A stretch of 64,000 bases of DNA from Anisus vortex (GCA_949126835.1 OX421507.1:32068882-32132881); one strand, 5' to 3'; shown: positions 21,947 to 35,345, counted from the first letter of the stretch. Numbers and translations are program-made. The notes: a model not told the origin generated them from the letters alone.

Positions 21947-24364
21947 TCAGATGACATCTATAGGCCTACACTTCTAATATAAATAGTTAATGTAATGTGA
22001 CATCTATACACTTCTAATCAAACTAGTTAATGTAAGGTGACATCTATACACTTCTAATCAAACTAGTTAATGTAAGGTGACATCTATACAATTCTAATCA
22101 AACTAGTTAATGTAAGGTGACATCTATACACTTCTAATCAAACTAGTTAATGTAAGGTGACATCTATACACTTCTAATCAAACTAGTTAATGTAAGGTGA
22201 CATCTATACATTTCTAATCAAACTAGTTAATGTAAGGTGACATCTATACAATTCTAATCAAACTAGTTAATGTAAGGTGACATCTATACACTTCTAATCA
22301 AACTAGTTAATGTAAGGTGACATCTATACAATTCTAATCAAACTAGTTAATGTAAGGTGACATCTATACAATTCTAATCAAACTAGTTAATGTAAGGTGA
22401 CATCTATACACTTCTAATCAAACTAGTTAATGTAAGGTGACATCTATACATTTCTAATCAAACTAGTTAATGTAAGGTGACATCTATACCCTTCTAATCA
22501 AACTAGTTAATGTAAGGTGACATCTATACCCTTCTAATCAAACTAGTTAATGTAAGGTGACATCTATACACTTATAATCAAACTAGTTAATGTAAGGTGA
22601 CATCTATACATTTCTAATCAAACTAGTTAATGTAAGGTGACATCTATACACTTCTAATCAAACTAGTTAATGTAAGTGACATCTATACACTTATAATCAA
22701 ACTAGTTAATGTAAGGTGACATCTATACACTTCTAATTGAACTAGTTAATGTAAGGTGACATCTATACACTTATAATCAAACTAGTTAATGTAAGGTGAC
22801 ATCTATACACTTCTAATCAAACTAGTTAATGTAAGGTGACATCTATACATTTCTAATCAAACTAGTTAATGTAAGGTGACATCTATACACTTCTAATCAA
22901 ACTAGTTAATGTAAGGTGACATCTATACATTTCTAATCAAACTAGTTAATTTAAGGTGACATCTATACCCTTCTAATCAAACTAGTTAATGTAAGGTGAC
23001 ATCTATACACTTATAATCAAACTAGTTAATGTAAGGTGACATCTATACATTTCTAATCAAACTAGTTAATGTAAGGTGACATCTATACACTTCTAATCAA
23101 ACTAGTTAATGTAAGGTGACATCTATACATTTCTAATCAAACTAGTTAATTTAAGGTGACATCTATACCCTTCTAATCAAACTAGTTAATGTAAGGTGAC
23201 ATCTATACACTTATAATCAAACTAGTTAATGTAATGTGACATCTATACATTTCTAATCAAACTAGTTAATGTAAGGTGACATCTATACCCTTCTAATCAA
23301 ACTAGTTAATGTAAGGTGACATCGATACACTTATAATCACACTAGTTAATGTAAGGTGACATCTATACATTTCTAATCAAACTAGTTAATGTAAGGTGAC
23401 ATCTATACACTTCTAATCAAACTAGTTAATGTAAGGTGACATCTATACATTTCTAATCAAACTAGTTAATTTAAGGTGACATCTATACCCTTCTAATCAA
23501 ACTAGTTAATGTAAGGTGACATCTATACACTTCTAATCAAACTAGTTAATGTAAGGTGACATCTATACACTTCTAATCAAACTAGTTAATGTAAGGTGAC
23601 ATCTATACACTTCTAATCAAACAAGTTAATGTAAGGTGACATCTATACACTTATAATCAAACTAGTTAATGTAAGGTGACATCTATACACTTCTAATCAA
23701 ACTAGTTAATGTAAGGTGACATCTATACATTTCTAATCAAACTAGTTAATTTAAGGTGACATCTATACCCTTCTAATCAAACTAGTTAATGTAAGGTGAC
23801 ATCTATACACTTATAATCAAACTAGTTAATGTAAGGTGACATCTATACATTTCTAATCAAACTAGTTAATGTAAGGTGACATCTATACATTTCTAATCAA
23901 ACTAGTTAATGTAAGGTGACATCTATACATTTCTAATCAAACTAGTTAATGTAAGGTGACATCTATGCACTTCTAATCAAACTAGTTAATGTAAGGTGAC
24001 ATCTATACAATTCTAATCAAACTAGTTAATGTAAGGTGACATCTATACATGCATCTAATCGAACTAGATAATGTAATGTGACATCTATACACTTCTAATA
24101 AAACTAGTTAATGTAAGGTGACATCTATACACTTCTAATCACACTAGTTAATGTAAGGTGACATCTATACATGCATCTAATCGAACTAGATAATGTAATG
24201 TGACATCTATACACTTCTAATAAAACTAGTTAATGTAAGGTGACATCTATACATGCATCTAATCGAACTAGTTAATGTAAGGTGACGTCTATGCACTTCT
24301 AATCAAACTAGTTAATGTAAGGTGACATCTAAGCTTATAAACTTCTAATCGAACTAGTTAATGT
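21947..24364. repeat. 40-bp minisatellite A, about 60 copies
   Basis: The unit is AATCAAACTAGTTAATGTAA followed by GGTGACATCTATACACTTCT. Subtypes differ at acacttct/acatttct/acccttct/acacttat. Near the right edge (24040-24280) a variant with atgcatctaatcgaactag is itself repeated. Confidence 0.97.
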
Positions 24365-24598
24365 ACCAAGTCTCACTGGACAGAGCTAGACTCCAGGCAC
24401 TGCTACCAAGTCTCACTGGACAGAGCTAGGCTCCAGGCACTGCTACCAAATCTCATTGGACAGAGCTAGACTCCAGGCACTGCTACCAAATCTCATTGGA
24501 CAGAGCTAGACTCCTGGCACTGCTACCAAATCTCATTGGACAGAGCTAGACTTCTGGCACTGCTACCAAGTCTCATTGGACAGAGCTAGGCTCCAGGC
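24365..24598. repeat. 40-bp minisatellite B, 6 copies
   Basis: The unit is ACCAAGTCTCACTGGACAGA followed by GCTAGACTCCAGGCACTGCT. It directly adjoins minisatellite A and has the same 40-bp period, but the sequence is unrelated. Confidence 0.93.
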
Positions 24599-24599
24599 G

Positions 24600-25095
24600 A
24601 CCATCATGCATGACACGTTTCTAAATTAAATGTGTTTCCAATCAATCGGGAAAATCAGAAGTTTTTTTTTTAGTGCGGTGTAGCACTGAGCAGTTCCCAT
24701 CTGCTTCCGTCGAAAGTTGAACACAACAAAAAGGGTGTGAACACAACTACAACTGCCTGTAGGCCTAAATTGTTGGAGTCAGCTACACACATCGTCTGCA
24801 AGCTAGAGTAGTTGTCATTTGTACCCTAGTTCACCACCGGAAGCAGACATGGAAACCATCACTGGATGTATATTTAGCAGAACACACGAAGAACATTCCA
24901 CATTCATGGCTTATTATTAAGCTTATTATTGGTATGATTAATGATTAAATTATTATAGAGATTATTAATACAAATGCAAAAACTAAGTTTTTAGCAAATG
25001 ATATCATATCAGATATGCAAATTTATCATTTACGTTTTTTTTCCACAAGAAAGAAATCGATTATAAAATTAAACAAAATGCATTTCTGGCAGGTC
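24600..25095. other. Intergenic, no gene seen
   Basis: Unique sequence with an AT-rich right half (TTATTATTAAGCTTATTATT near 24910). No conserved frame is visible. Confidence 0.55.
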
Positions 25096-25285
25096 TTATC
25101 TTATCTTATAAATTACAGACGCTTCTTCTATAATAAAAATCATTGCGTCCTACGCTCATCCATGGTCCGACTCACGTCTTGCATTTTTATTAGTGTTTTA
25201 AATGATGTTAAGAAACTGATTTGCCTGGTTTGTTCCGGCAACCCATTCCATGCCCGGATGCCACTCGAGAAGAAAGATTGGCATA
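25096..25285 (-). mobile_element. LINE-like 3' fragment (copy 2)
   Basis: Minus-strand copy of the family at 39370. It shows the complements of GGACGCAA, of CATTTAAAACACTAATAAAA and of GGCATCCGGGCATGGAATGG. The reading frame is broken. Confidence 0.65.
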
Positions 25286-25289
25286 TATG

Positions 25290-25593
25290 AATTATTAAAA
25301 TTAGCAACGCAATAGGTTCTCAGGTGCGTTCAATAGAAAGTGTAATGTTACCCCCCCCCCCCTATTTTTGCAGTAAAGACCTTTTTTTTAATTGACTCTC
25401 TCTGTTTCTTCCCCTCCCCCCATTTTAATAATGATATGTTAATACTATTTCCTGGTTTTATTGAGAAAATGTCATCATAATGCATTAAAAATCTATTGTT
25501 CTCTTTAGTTTCTCTAATAAGCTTACTCTATTAATTAAAGACATTTGTTAAAAAGTTTGTATGATGGAACTATGTTTGTTTATTCATTTTCAG
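25290..25593. other. Upstream region of the disordered-protein gene
   Basis: It has C and T runs (C10 near 25352). A good acceptor-like string, tttattcattttcag, ends at 25593. It could mark the start of the exon that carries the start codon at 25699, in which case the promoter lies further upstream. Confidence 0.3.
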
Positions 25594-25698
25594 TTGTTGC
25601 TGGGTTTTTTTTTTTGGAACACTCTAGACACCATAAATTAGAAAATTTAGTGTGTGCAACTTAAATTAAGGCATAAGTAGGGAAAGGCTAAATTAGTG

Positions 25699-28398
25699 AT
25701 GACTCCGAGCAGTAACTCTACCCGCAAACCAGTATATGGAGACACGGATACGGACTACTTCACGGGGAACGTGACAGCGCAAGCTCCGTTTCTCACAGCC
25801 ACTGCCAGGAGCAACTCTTCCAGCAGGAGTAGCAGCCCACTGTACCACCACGGCACGTTCAGCTACCACGGGCAAGGGCAACAACCCTGCTACACCCTGG
25901 AGATACTGCGATTCTCTCCAAGCAACGGCGAGGTGGCGCTGGTCGATCAAGGGAATAAACCCCGCGGCGACGCCTGCAGTCGAGTCATCCCTGTGCCCTT
26001 GTGGAAGACGCTGCGGCGAAACTCTTCGAGCCTGAAGAGCGACAAACTGTTCAGTGCTGAAAAAGAAACAGAGGCTCCAGTTTATGTTCCGGTGGATAAG
26101 TACTTGAAGAAAGAGATAGGCTGTTTAAATGTATGTTCTAATCCAACATCTACATGGGCCGACACCCCGAGGCAGAGGGAGACCAAACCTCCGTTCCGGT
26201 GCACCGTAAGAGAAGAACTCTGCAGAAGTTCTCTTCACTTGCCTAAAACTTTAACCCACACACATTTCATCATTCCTGGGAGACATTTGTTAGAGAACAT
26301 GGCAACAGAGATAGACTTTTGCAACTCACAATCGTCACCTGTGGCGGACAACACAACTCTGAAGTCACCGAAGCAGAAACCGTCAAAGAAGACGCATAGC
26401 TCCTCAAAGGAAACCAATAAGAAAGCTTCCAAACGTAAGTCCCTCTCAGTGAAGGACGCAGATTTGATTGGTGGCGCAGTGAAGCACGGGCCAACATCCC
26501 CGCCTGCGATCTACGCCAGGTCCACAAACACGAAAGCCACATGTAATGACAAACATAACAATTCCACGAGTCTGTCGGTTAAAACTGCCACAAATGAACA
26601 GCTGCCACCGAATTCTGCGAATTCTTCAGACACCGCGGCAATAGCGATCAATAAATTGAACTCCGAACACGGTGCCCTGTATTCACCTAAAATTAAAAAA
26701 TTTTCCCAAGAGGCAGAGAAGTTGCTGAGTATAACAAAGTACACAGGTGGAATCCCACGCGAGAATTCGGAAGAAAATGTGACCGAGAGGACGTCTTCGT
26801 CTCGTAAAAGCGGTCATTCACTCGCGGACAACCTGGACACCAAGCCTAGCAGGTCAAGTTTTACGGCGTCCCAGCTTCCCGTGGAGAAGAAGTCATCACA
26901 GGCCACTAACGCCACACACGAAATGTCGCCGAAGATGATAGAGGATTTGGAGGAAGAGTCAGAATCGTCGTCCAGCGATGAAGACTCGGAAACGAACTCC
27001 GTTTCCCGTAGGAACATCACAGCGCCTAGTTCGCCACGGCACGAAGAAGAAGGCGTGGCGTCTCCTAGTGAAGCTTTGGAGACGGTATCTAACTTTGTCA
27101 CGAAGATCTCCGATATTTCGCCCAGCTTTCTCAGCCCAGCTTTAAGCTCGACACACGCAAGAAGACACGTCCACCAGTCCTCAAGTTCTGCTCTACACAA
27201 GCACAACGCCGGGGAGAAGGTGGTGAGGGGAAGTAGAAAGTACCGTAAACCCAGGATGGAGGACACTGAAAGTACTGCGCAGACGTCTCCACACAAGAGG
27301 GCCGCTAGGTCCGCCTCTTGCCCTATGAACCCGATGACGACGCCCGAGTACATCGAGGCAACCAGGCACACCGTCGTGGGGAGCAGCTCCAGTTTTTTAA
27401 AAGCCTTGAAAGGACAGAGAAATTGGTACCCTAAGGTGGTCACGTGGTTTCAGACATTGCTGGGACGCGACACTTCCCGGCCTCCGAGCATCAGTGTGAT
27501 CACATCTAAAGACGATCTACAGGAGCCGAAGATCGACCACCTCTCTCCGTGCATTGTTAAAACAGACTCAAGGCACTCCACGCTCGAGGATTCATTCAGC
27601 TCTATCGTCCTGGAGAAGCTCAGACCTACTGGGCGGTGGGCATCGGCCAAAGTGTCCAGTCTCTTGAAAGACGTGCTGTCCACCCAGCCCTGTGAGTTGG
27701 CCAGCGAGACATGCATGATCTGCCCAGCGGACGACGATGAACCTTGCCAAGGTGGCCCTCTGGAAGAAGAGATGCAGTGCGACGAGACTCTGCTCTCCAC
27801 CAAGTCCAGGGCCGCCAAGTCGTCGAAGAAGAAGAAGAAACAAGAAAGGGAACTGAAGGGCTCGAGAAAGAAAATGTCCGACTGTGAAAGACCAGCCTCG
27901 ATTCTGGAGGAACACGAGGAAATCAAAGATAAAGACACCATCACAGCTAGTACGTCACCTCCGAAAAAACCTGGCATGTGGAATAAGTCCTCAAAGAAAG
28001 GCGAAGCCGAGGCCGAAGCGAATTGTCGTTTCAGCGGTAACAAGAAGAGCCCCTGGCCACTGTGCATCTGGGAGGAGCCGGAGCCCCCACCGACGGACAC
28101 AGAGGAAGGCCAAAGGAAGAGCGTCTCGAGACAGGCCAGCGAGTCGAAGAGGGTCATGAAGGTGGATGGGCATGACAAGGTATGCGACGACACGGAACCC
28201 ATGCGTGGGGAGGACATTGAGCCTTATTGCCCGGATAATGATGACGTCTATTCAATTGCTTCATTAGATTTTGAAGGTATTGGAGGTGTAGATGAGAGGA
28301 GAGTCAAGAAAGATCCGGACAAGAAGCCAATAGAGTTGTTGAATTTATCAAGTATGTCGCCTTCATTTGTATCGTTCGCTTTAAGTGCTGCAGGAAAT
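25699..28398 (+). CDS. Exon 1 of kinase-less paralogue (900 codons)
   Basis: It starts MTPSSNSTRKPVYGDTD and ends SFALSAAGN at the donor AAT|gtgagt. It is long and uninterrupted, with GC content clearly above the flanking introns. A GATA-type microsatellite begins 10 nt after the donor. There may be 5' UTR exons upstream. Confidence 0.82.
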
Positions 28399-31300
28399 GT
28401 GAGTAACTATATCTATCTATCTGTCGATCTATCTATTTATCTGTCGATCTATCTATAGATCTATCTGTCAATCTATCTATAGATCTATCTGTCAATCTAT
28501 CTATAGATCTATCTGTCGATCTATCTATCTGTCGATCTATCTATAGATCTATCAGTCGATCTATCTATCTTATCTATCCAGCTATCTATCGATCTATCTA
28601 TATCGATCTAGTATCGACCTATCTGTCGAGTTACCTATCTGTCGATCTATCTATTTATCTATCGACCTATGTGTAGATTTGTCTATTTATCCATCAGTCT
28701 GTCGATCTATCTGTCTATCTATCTATCAAACTGTCTATCTATCTACCGATCCATGTGTCGATCTATCAGTCGATCTACTATCGACCTATCTGTCGAGCTA
28801 CCTATCTGGCGATCTATTTATCTGTCTATCTATCTGTCGATGTATTTATCGATGTATCGATCTATTTGTGTATCCATCTATCTATCTCTATCTATCTACC
28901 AATCTATCTATCTATCCGTCTATCTAAATTTGCCTGCAAATTCTTACAGAAATAAACTCTGAATCTTTCTTCCCCAACACAAAACTTTACATCATTACAA
29001 GCAATAGTATCTTTGATATCACTATCAATACGGTTTTTTAAAGATAACATGTATAATATACCCAGTCAAAGTAGGCCGAGCGCTATAATAGTATTTCTGA
29101 CATTTTCTACTGATGGATTCTTTCTTTGTTGACTTTTAGACCATATGGTCACAGTTGGAGAAGATTCGAGAGGCAAACATCAAGTATCAGTTTCCCCAGA
29201 GGAGAGGTCTATACGAGCCACCAAAAGCCTACCCAATGTAAGGAGCTCTTTCTCTCTTTCTCTCTTTGACTCTTTCTCTCTTTCTCTCTTTCTCTCTTTC
29301 TCTCTTTCTCTCTTTCTCTCTTTCTCTCTTTCTCTTTTTCTCTATTTCTCTTTTTCTCTCTTTCTCTATTTCTATCTTTCTCTATTTCTCTCTTTATCTC
29401 TTTCTCTATTTCTCTCTTTCTCTCTTTCTCTCTTTCACTCTTTCTCTCTTTCTCTCTTTCTCTCTTTCTCTTTTTCTCTTTTTCTCTTTTTCTCTCTTTC
29501 TCTATTTCTCTATTTCTCTATTTCTCTCTTTCTCTATTTCTCTCTTTCTCTATTTCTATATTTCTCTCTTTCTCTCTTTCTCTCTTTCTCTCTTTCTCTA
29601 TTTCTCTCTTTCTCTCTTTCTCTCTTTCTCTCTTTCTCTCTTTCTCTATTTCTCTATTTCTATATTTCGCTTTTAATCTCTTTCTCTATTTCTCTCTTTC
29701 TTATTTTTGATTTTATTTTCCCTTCGATTTAAAATATTTTTTTTGACCAATTATTGTTCACAAATTACAAAGGACATAATTTTTATAGCGCTATCCATAA
29801 CACGCGTCTACCCAGCTCTAATGGCAGCCTGACTTTAGTTGGGGTAAAGTAAAGGCGGCTGTACATAGTGATGGCCACACAATCACCTAGTATGCCGTGG
29901 CCACAGAAATTGGTGAACGATGCTTCATCGGCCATATGGATCAATTCGGTCCGACGGGTAGACTGATAGGACCAACTTTACTTTAAAAAATTCATAACAC
30001 TTACTCTTTGAATGCGCTTTTTATTAGCCCTTTGTTAAATTAATTCGAAAAAGTATGTTTTTAATTTAGTTTTTGTCAATATTGTCCGCTTTTTATTTGT
30101 TTTCGGAAGTATAGATGAGAGTAAAAAAGAAAAACAATTGCAGCTCGCTCCTACAGCATCACAGCACCCCTGTAGTGGAATGAACTTCCGAACACAATAT
30201 ATATGTTCGCTAAACACATTCAATGATACCCACACAGTATATATGTTCGCTAAACACATTCAATGATACCCACACAGTATAATATGTTCGCTAAACACAT
30301 TCAATGATACCCACACAGTATATATGTTCGCTAAACACATTCAATGATACCCACTCAGTATATATGTTCGCTAAACACATTCAATGATACCCACTCAGTA
30401 TATATGTTCGCTAAACACATTCAATGATACCCACTCAGTATATATGTTCGCTAAACACATTCAACGATACCCACTCAGTATATATGTTCGCTAAACACAT
30501 TCAATGATACCCACTCAGTATATATGTTCGCTAAACACATTCAATGATACCCACACAGTATATATGTTCGCTAAACACATTCAATGATACCCACTCAGTA
30601 AATATGTTCGCTAAACACATTCAATGATACCCAGACAGTATATATGTTCGCTAAACACATTCAATGATACCCACACAGTATATATGTTCGCTAAACACAT
30701 TCAATGATACCCACTCAGTATATATGTTTGCTAAACATATTCAATGATACCCACACAGTATATGTGTACGCTAAACACATTCAATGATACCCACACAGTA
30801 TATATGTTCGCTAAACACATTCAATGATACCCACACAGTATATATGTTTGCTAAACACATTCAATGATACCAACACAGTATATATGTTTGCTAAACACAT
30901 TCAATGATACCCACACAGTATATATGTTCGCTAAACACATTCAATGATACCCACACAGTATATATGTTCGCTAAACACATTCAATGATACCCACTCAGTA
31001 TATATGTTCGCTAAACACATTCAATGATACCCACTCAGTATATATGTTCGCTAAACACATTCAATGATACCCACTCAGTATATATGTTCGCTAAACACAT
31101 TCAATGATACCCACTCAGTAAATATGTTTGCTAAACACATTCAATGATACCCACACAGTATATATGTTCGCTAAACACATTCAATGATACCCACTCAGTA
31201 TATATGTTCGCTAAACACATTCAATGATACCCACTCAGTACATATGTTAGCTAAACACATTCAATGATACCCACACAGTATATATGTTCGCTAAACACAT

Positions 31301-34300
31301 TCAATGATACCCATGCAGTATATATGTTCGCTAAACACTTTCAATGAACTCACACAGTATATATGTTCGCTAAACACATTCAATGATACCCACACAGTAT
31401 ATATGTTCGCTAAACACATTCAATGATACCCACTCAGTATATATGTTTGCTAAACACATTCAATGATACCCACACAGTATATATGTTCGCTAAACACATT
31501 CAATGATACCCACTCAGTATATATGTTCGCTAAACACATTCAATGATACCCACACAGTATATATATTCGCTAAACACATTCAATGATACCCACACAGTAT
31601 ATATGTTCGCCAAACACATTCAATGATACCTACACAGTATATATGTTTGCTAAACACATTCAATGATACCCACACAGTATTTATGTACGCTAAACATATT
31701 CAATGATACCCACACAGTATATATGTTCGCTAAACACATTCAATGATACCCACTCAGTATATATGTTCGCCAAACACATTCAATGATACCCACACAGTAT
31801 ATATGTTTGCTAAACACATTCAATGATACCCACACAGTATATATGTTCGCTAAACACGTTCAATGATACCCACTCAGTATATATGTTCGCTAAACACATT
31901 CAATGATACCCACACATTATATATATTCGCTAAACACATTCAATGATACCCACACAGTATATATGTACGCCAAACACATTCAATGATACCCACACAGTAT
32001 ATATGTTTGCTAAACACATTCAATGATACCCACACAGTATATATGTTTGCTAAACACATTCAATGATACCCACACAGTATATATGTTCGCTAAGCACATT
32101 CAACGATACCCACTCAGTATATATGTTCGCCAAACACATTCAATGATACCCACACAATATATATGTACGCTAAACATATTCAATGATACTCATTCAACCA
32201 TTTCTTATCCACAGATGGCTGTACGCCGAACACATTCAGAAACTTTTAGGTTTTTTCGGTAAAGGTAAATCATCAAAATCCCCAAAGGATGACCCGTGTG
32301 CCAACCTGACGTCGGAGACACTAACAAAGAAATCATCGTTCGATGAAGCGGCCTACAGAGCTGCCAACGAGTCACGGCCGACCAAGGATAAAGAGTTAAA
32401 CAGGGAGAGTGCTTCCTCCTGGGACACCAACATCACGGCACAGCCCAAGCAGGAGGAGCCGGAGTACTTCCCACAAACTGTGGAGAACTTCCGCGAACTG
32501 AGGCTGTGCTACCCGTCATTGCCTTTGCCAATATACAGGCACCCCATCCACCGTTACTGCCAACATCATTGTTGCAATCGGCAACAACGGGCTCGTCGGA
32601 AATGCCACCAAAGCCAGAGCTTTGCTACCTGTGCCGTTTGCCCATCCCATGGAGCAACATTCAGGAGCCCGTCCAGCAGAGCTTCTTTCAGAAGACGATC
32701 CTCCTCGCCCAGACCGTCCAATGACGATGACTACCATTGCTGTGTGTACCGCGCATGTCCAAGGCCAAACTCCGTGATGAGGTGCAGCCGCCGGCCCCGC
32801 ATGGCTCGCTCCACGTCGAAGAAGGAGTACGTACGCCGAGGCTCGTCCTACCCTTCCAATCACAGAATCACTCCGCTCTCAGCTTGCTGCGCAAGAGTCT
32901 TGAAGATGATGCACTGCGATGCGTTTGCCCATAGTGAGCTAAGGAGGAAGTCGTGCTTGCTCAGCGAGAAGGGTGACCGATACTACTATAAGAACCTGTT
33001 CAGGAAGAGAATAAATATGCGAAACTTTATGAAAGAGATGATAAAAAGGCCGGGAGCTCAAATTGTGCAGGAAGCAGAAGATGCTGAGGTGGGAAAAGAT
33101 GGTGAAGCAAGCTCACCATATGATCAATGTGCTGAGAGGTTTGAGGTTCCTAAGACCGAGTGCCCAAATTTGGATTCTATTAAGCTTGAAGGTGACTCAC
33201 CGCTTATGGATATTCTAGCTAATTATAGAGTGTCCTATGGATCGCCCAACAGCTGCAGACAGTCTTGTGCGGCGCCTTGCGGCACGGTGAGCCCTTCCAA
33301 GAAAATGTCTGAGGATAAAATAGACCAGAGCAAAAACAAGTCGGACAACTACGACACTGCGGTTCTGGAGACGGTGGAAGAATACCAACAGTTATCTAAG
33401 CATCTGCTGGCCGAAACGCTTGAAACGTGGAGAAGCGAAAGAAATGCAAGCGACGAATACAAGTGGGATCTTTCAGAGCACCTGATTAAAATGTTTAGTC
33501 CCTGTGAAGTAACTCCACCTAAACCAGTGATAGATTTCACTTCTAAAAAGGAATGCGCGGAAGGGTGCAACTTACAGCAGGCCGATAAGGTAGACGAAGA
33601 AATGTACCAATGCCCGTGTGGGATAAGTTTTGTACAACCCTGTTCGTTTCAATGTGAGCTTGCTTTCAATCGAAAGAGGGAGCTCTTGGCTTCTAAGATT
33701 AAGGACGGTAATATAGAAACCACCGCGCAGGTCCTGCCTTTTGCTGGGCCGTACCGTTACGAAGATCTGCACCCGCCAATGTCGCAGCTGAAGACAGAAA
33801 GGTGCAAGCCGAGGAACGACTTCCGTCACAGCAGCTTCCTCTACGAGGATGTGTTGAGAGATAAATTCATCCCGTCCAAAGATGAAGGCACCGTCGGCCT
33901 GCCCAAGTCTGAATTTAAAAAGTCGAGTCATTATGATAATCCCCCGATGACTACCGAGCAGGTCGCCAACGATGTGTTGATAACTCTACCCAGGGTGAGC
34001 TATAAGCCTCCAATATACAAGCACGGCCAGGAACCAGGCAGCAGACGCTATGACACGAACTACAACAAATGTGTCAGGAAGACCCACAGTTTAAAGCGCG
34101 CTGAGAACCATCGTTCAGAAATGGGTAACAGTTTTCATGATGCCAAGGACACTTTCACTAAACCGCTAACGGCTCATGTGGGCTCAAGCCTAAACGCCCC
34201 TTATAGGGACTTGGGTTCGGCCGATGTTTATCAAAACAGAAGGTCCCAAAGTATTGGAGACGTTGGCAGTACCCACAAGGCTCATCTTCTCTCTCTAAAG

Positions 34301-34624
34301 CACAACTACATCAGCGCCAAGACCAGTAGCTTGCTCCACGGCTCGGCGAACTACGGAAACCTCCTGAACATGAACTCCAACCAAAGGATGGTCCACCACG
34401 ATTTTACCAAAGCGGAGAATTCCATGAGCAGGCAGTGGCACAGCGGCGGGAGAAATCACTACGCGATGAATAGCTTCAGAAATGACTACACGCCAGACTC
34501 ACTACAAAGTCTGTCAAGATTGTACACTAATTCAAGGATGCCTTTTCCGTACAACAACGCGGAGAAAGTGTTGGTGGCCTCAACATTCCATAAAAGCAAC
34601 AGTCTAACAGGACGCAAATTTTGA
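25699..34624 (+). CDS. Three-exon gene for a 1,735-residue Ser/Lys-rich protein, kinase-less paralogue of the 46,667 gene
   Basis: Exons 25699-28398, 29140-29237 and 32215-34624 join in frame (phases 0 and 2) with AG/GT borders. The start is the first ATG after an in-frame TAG at 25678; a G stands at -3. I do not recognise the protein. Residues 1-900 are low-complexity and rich in Ser, Lys and Glu, with acidic-serine runs such as SESSSSDEDSE. The middle exon encodes a compact, more hydrophobic block. The C-terminal 802 residues contain two Cys/His-rich patches (nt about 32,530-32,780 and 33,609-33,658, with CPCG) and a helical stretch near nt 33,360-33,500. No signal peptide, membrane segment or enzyme domain is seen. 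Its middle exon aligns with that of the downstream kinase gene, so it is probably a tandem paralogue. Function is unknown; a scaffold role would be only a guess. Confidence 0.8.
28408..28930. repeat. CTAT/GATC microsatellite in intron 1
   Basis: About 520 bp of CTATCTAT mixed with GTCGATCTATCTATAGATCT units. Open frames inside it (for example 28669) are simple-repeat artefacts. Confidence 0.97.
29140..29237 (+). CDS. Exon 2 of kinase-less paralogue (98 nt, conserved block)
   Basis: The acceptor is gttgacttttag and the donor CCAAT|gtaagg. It encodes QLEKIREANIKYQFPQ, then RRGLYEPPKAYP. It aligns with exon 2 of the kinase gene (ELNSIAYRNSLFHSFP and GLYRP), differing by one codon in length. The longer open frame over this region starting at 29145 is in a different frame and runs into the CT repeat, so it is rejected. 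Confidence 0.78.
29243..29704. repeat. TTTCTC polypyrimidine array in intron 2
   Basis: About 460 bp almost purely of C and T on the plus strand (TCTTTCTCTCTTTCTCTC), starting 6 nt after the donor of exon 2. It is a long polypurine-polypyrimidine tract with mirror symmetry and could form triplex DNA. Confidence 0.97.
29800..29975 (+). mobile_element. tRNA-derived SINE, 5' truncated
   Basis: It shows the body and tail of the family: CTACCCAGCTCTAATGGCAG, GGGTAAAGTAAAGGCGGCTG, GTGGCCACAGAAATTGGTGA and TTCGGTCCGACGGGTA. The tRNA-like head is missing. Confidence 0.75.
30191..32192. repeat. 40-bp minisatellite C, about 50 copies
   Basis: The unit is CCCACACAGTATATATGTTC then GCTAAACACATTCAATGATA, with subtypes cacacagt/cactcagt and ttcgct/tttgct/tacgct. 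It fills most of intron 2 up to about 20 bp before exon 3. It is the third array in the window with a 40-bp period. Confidence 0.97.
32215..34624 (+). CDS. Exon 3 of kinase-less paralogue (802 codons plus stop)
   Basis: The acceptor is tttcttatccacag, about 20 bp after the 40-bp array ends. The exon completes an Ile codon and continues WLYAEHIQKLLGFFGKGKSS. It ends GRKF with TGA at 34622. The region near the end (RNDYTPDSLQSLSRLY) loosely resembles the stretch before the acidic tract in the kinase gene (RNYSDMQATTSRLY). Confidence 0.82.
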
Positions 34625-34674
34625 AAGAAACCACAAGGTCTTAAAACTATATCCTTAAGTTTCATCTAATTGTC

Positions 34675-34680
34675 AATAAA
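34675..34680 (+). terminator. Polyadenylation signal AATAAA
   Basis: It lies 50 nt after the stop codon of the kinase-less gene and supports 34624 as the true end of coding sequence, with a short 3' UTR. Confidence 0.6.
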
Positions 34681-34689
34681 AAAAACAAC

Positions 34690-35340
34690 AACACCAGTAG
34701 CAGTACTGTGAACTATTGAAGAATTTTGGACTTTGGTATTTTAATATTTGCGTGTTTTTTTGTTGTTGTTATTCTTTGTTAGTTTTAAACAGTTCAATGT
34801 CCAATTTATAGATTTTCTGCTCCAAAACTATTTCCAACATTTTCTCCAATAATATTTCCAACATTATCTCCAACAGTTTTTTTTTAAACTCTAAACGACT
34901 TTTCCATCTCATCATACAAGCAGAGTAGGCTTCTTTTTATAGTATATAGATGAATAAGTAAATAGAAAAATTTGTGAGCAGGCCTATTTGGATAAAGAAA
35001 TAATAATAATACAGGTATATACATACATAATAAACAAACAGATTGTTGCTTATATAGGTAGCCCTACATGTTTAAAATAGTTAAATATAAAGTGTGGGGT
35101 GAATAGACCAAGACAGAGAGATAGGTGGGGGGGGGGGGTCAATGAAATGTTAAAATAGAAACCATAGCCTACAAATCAATGCAGAACAAATCAACCGAAA
35201 AGAGACAAAATCACGTTAAAAATAAATAACGAAATAAGCAAATACAAACTATTTTAACTTTATTGTCTTTATTAGCATTATATTTTTACAGCTTATTTAT
35301 AACAGGGGGCGTGTAACAACCACATGGCCCGCGAATCCTT
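34690..35340. other. Intergenic, no gene seen
   Basis: AT-rich, with runs such as TTTGTTGTTGTTATTCTTTG, a G11 run near 35127, and no conserved frame. Confidence 0.55.
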
Positions 35341-35345
35341 TTACT

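Noticed and set aside
26814..28217. Minus-strand open frames of 209 and 255 codons opposite exon 1 of the kinase-less gene
   Set aside because: They are shadows of the plus-strand coding exon, with no recognisable domain and no splice context.
29145..29732. 195-codon open frame over exon 2 of the kinase-less gene and the CT repeat
   Set aside because: It uses the wrong frame of exon 2 and then translates a microsatellite; the spliced frame joins both neighbours and aligns with the paralogue.
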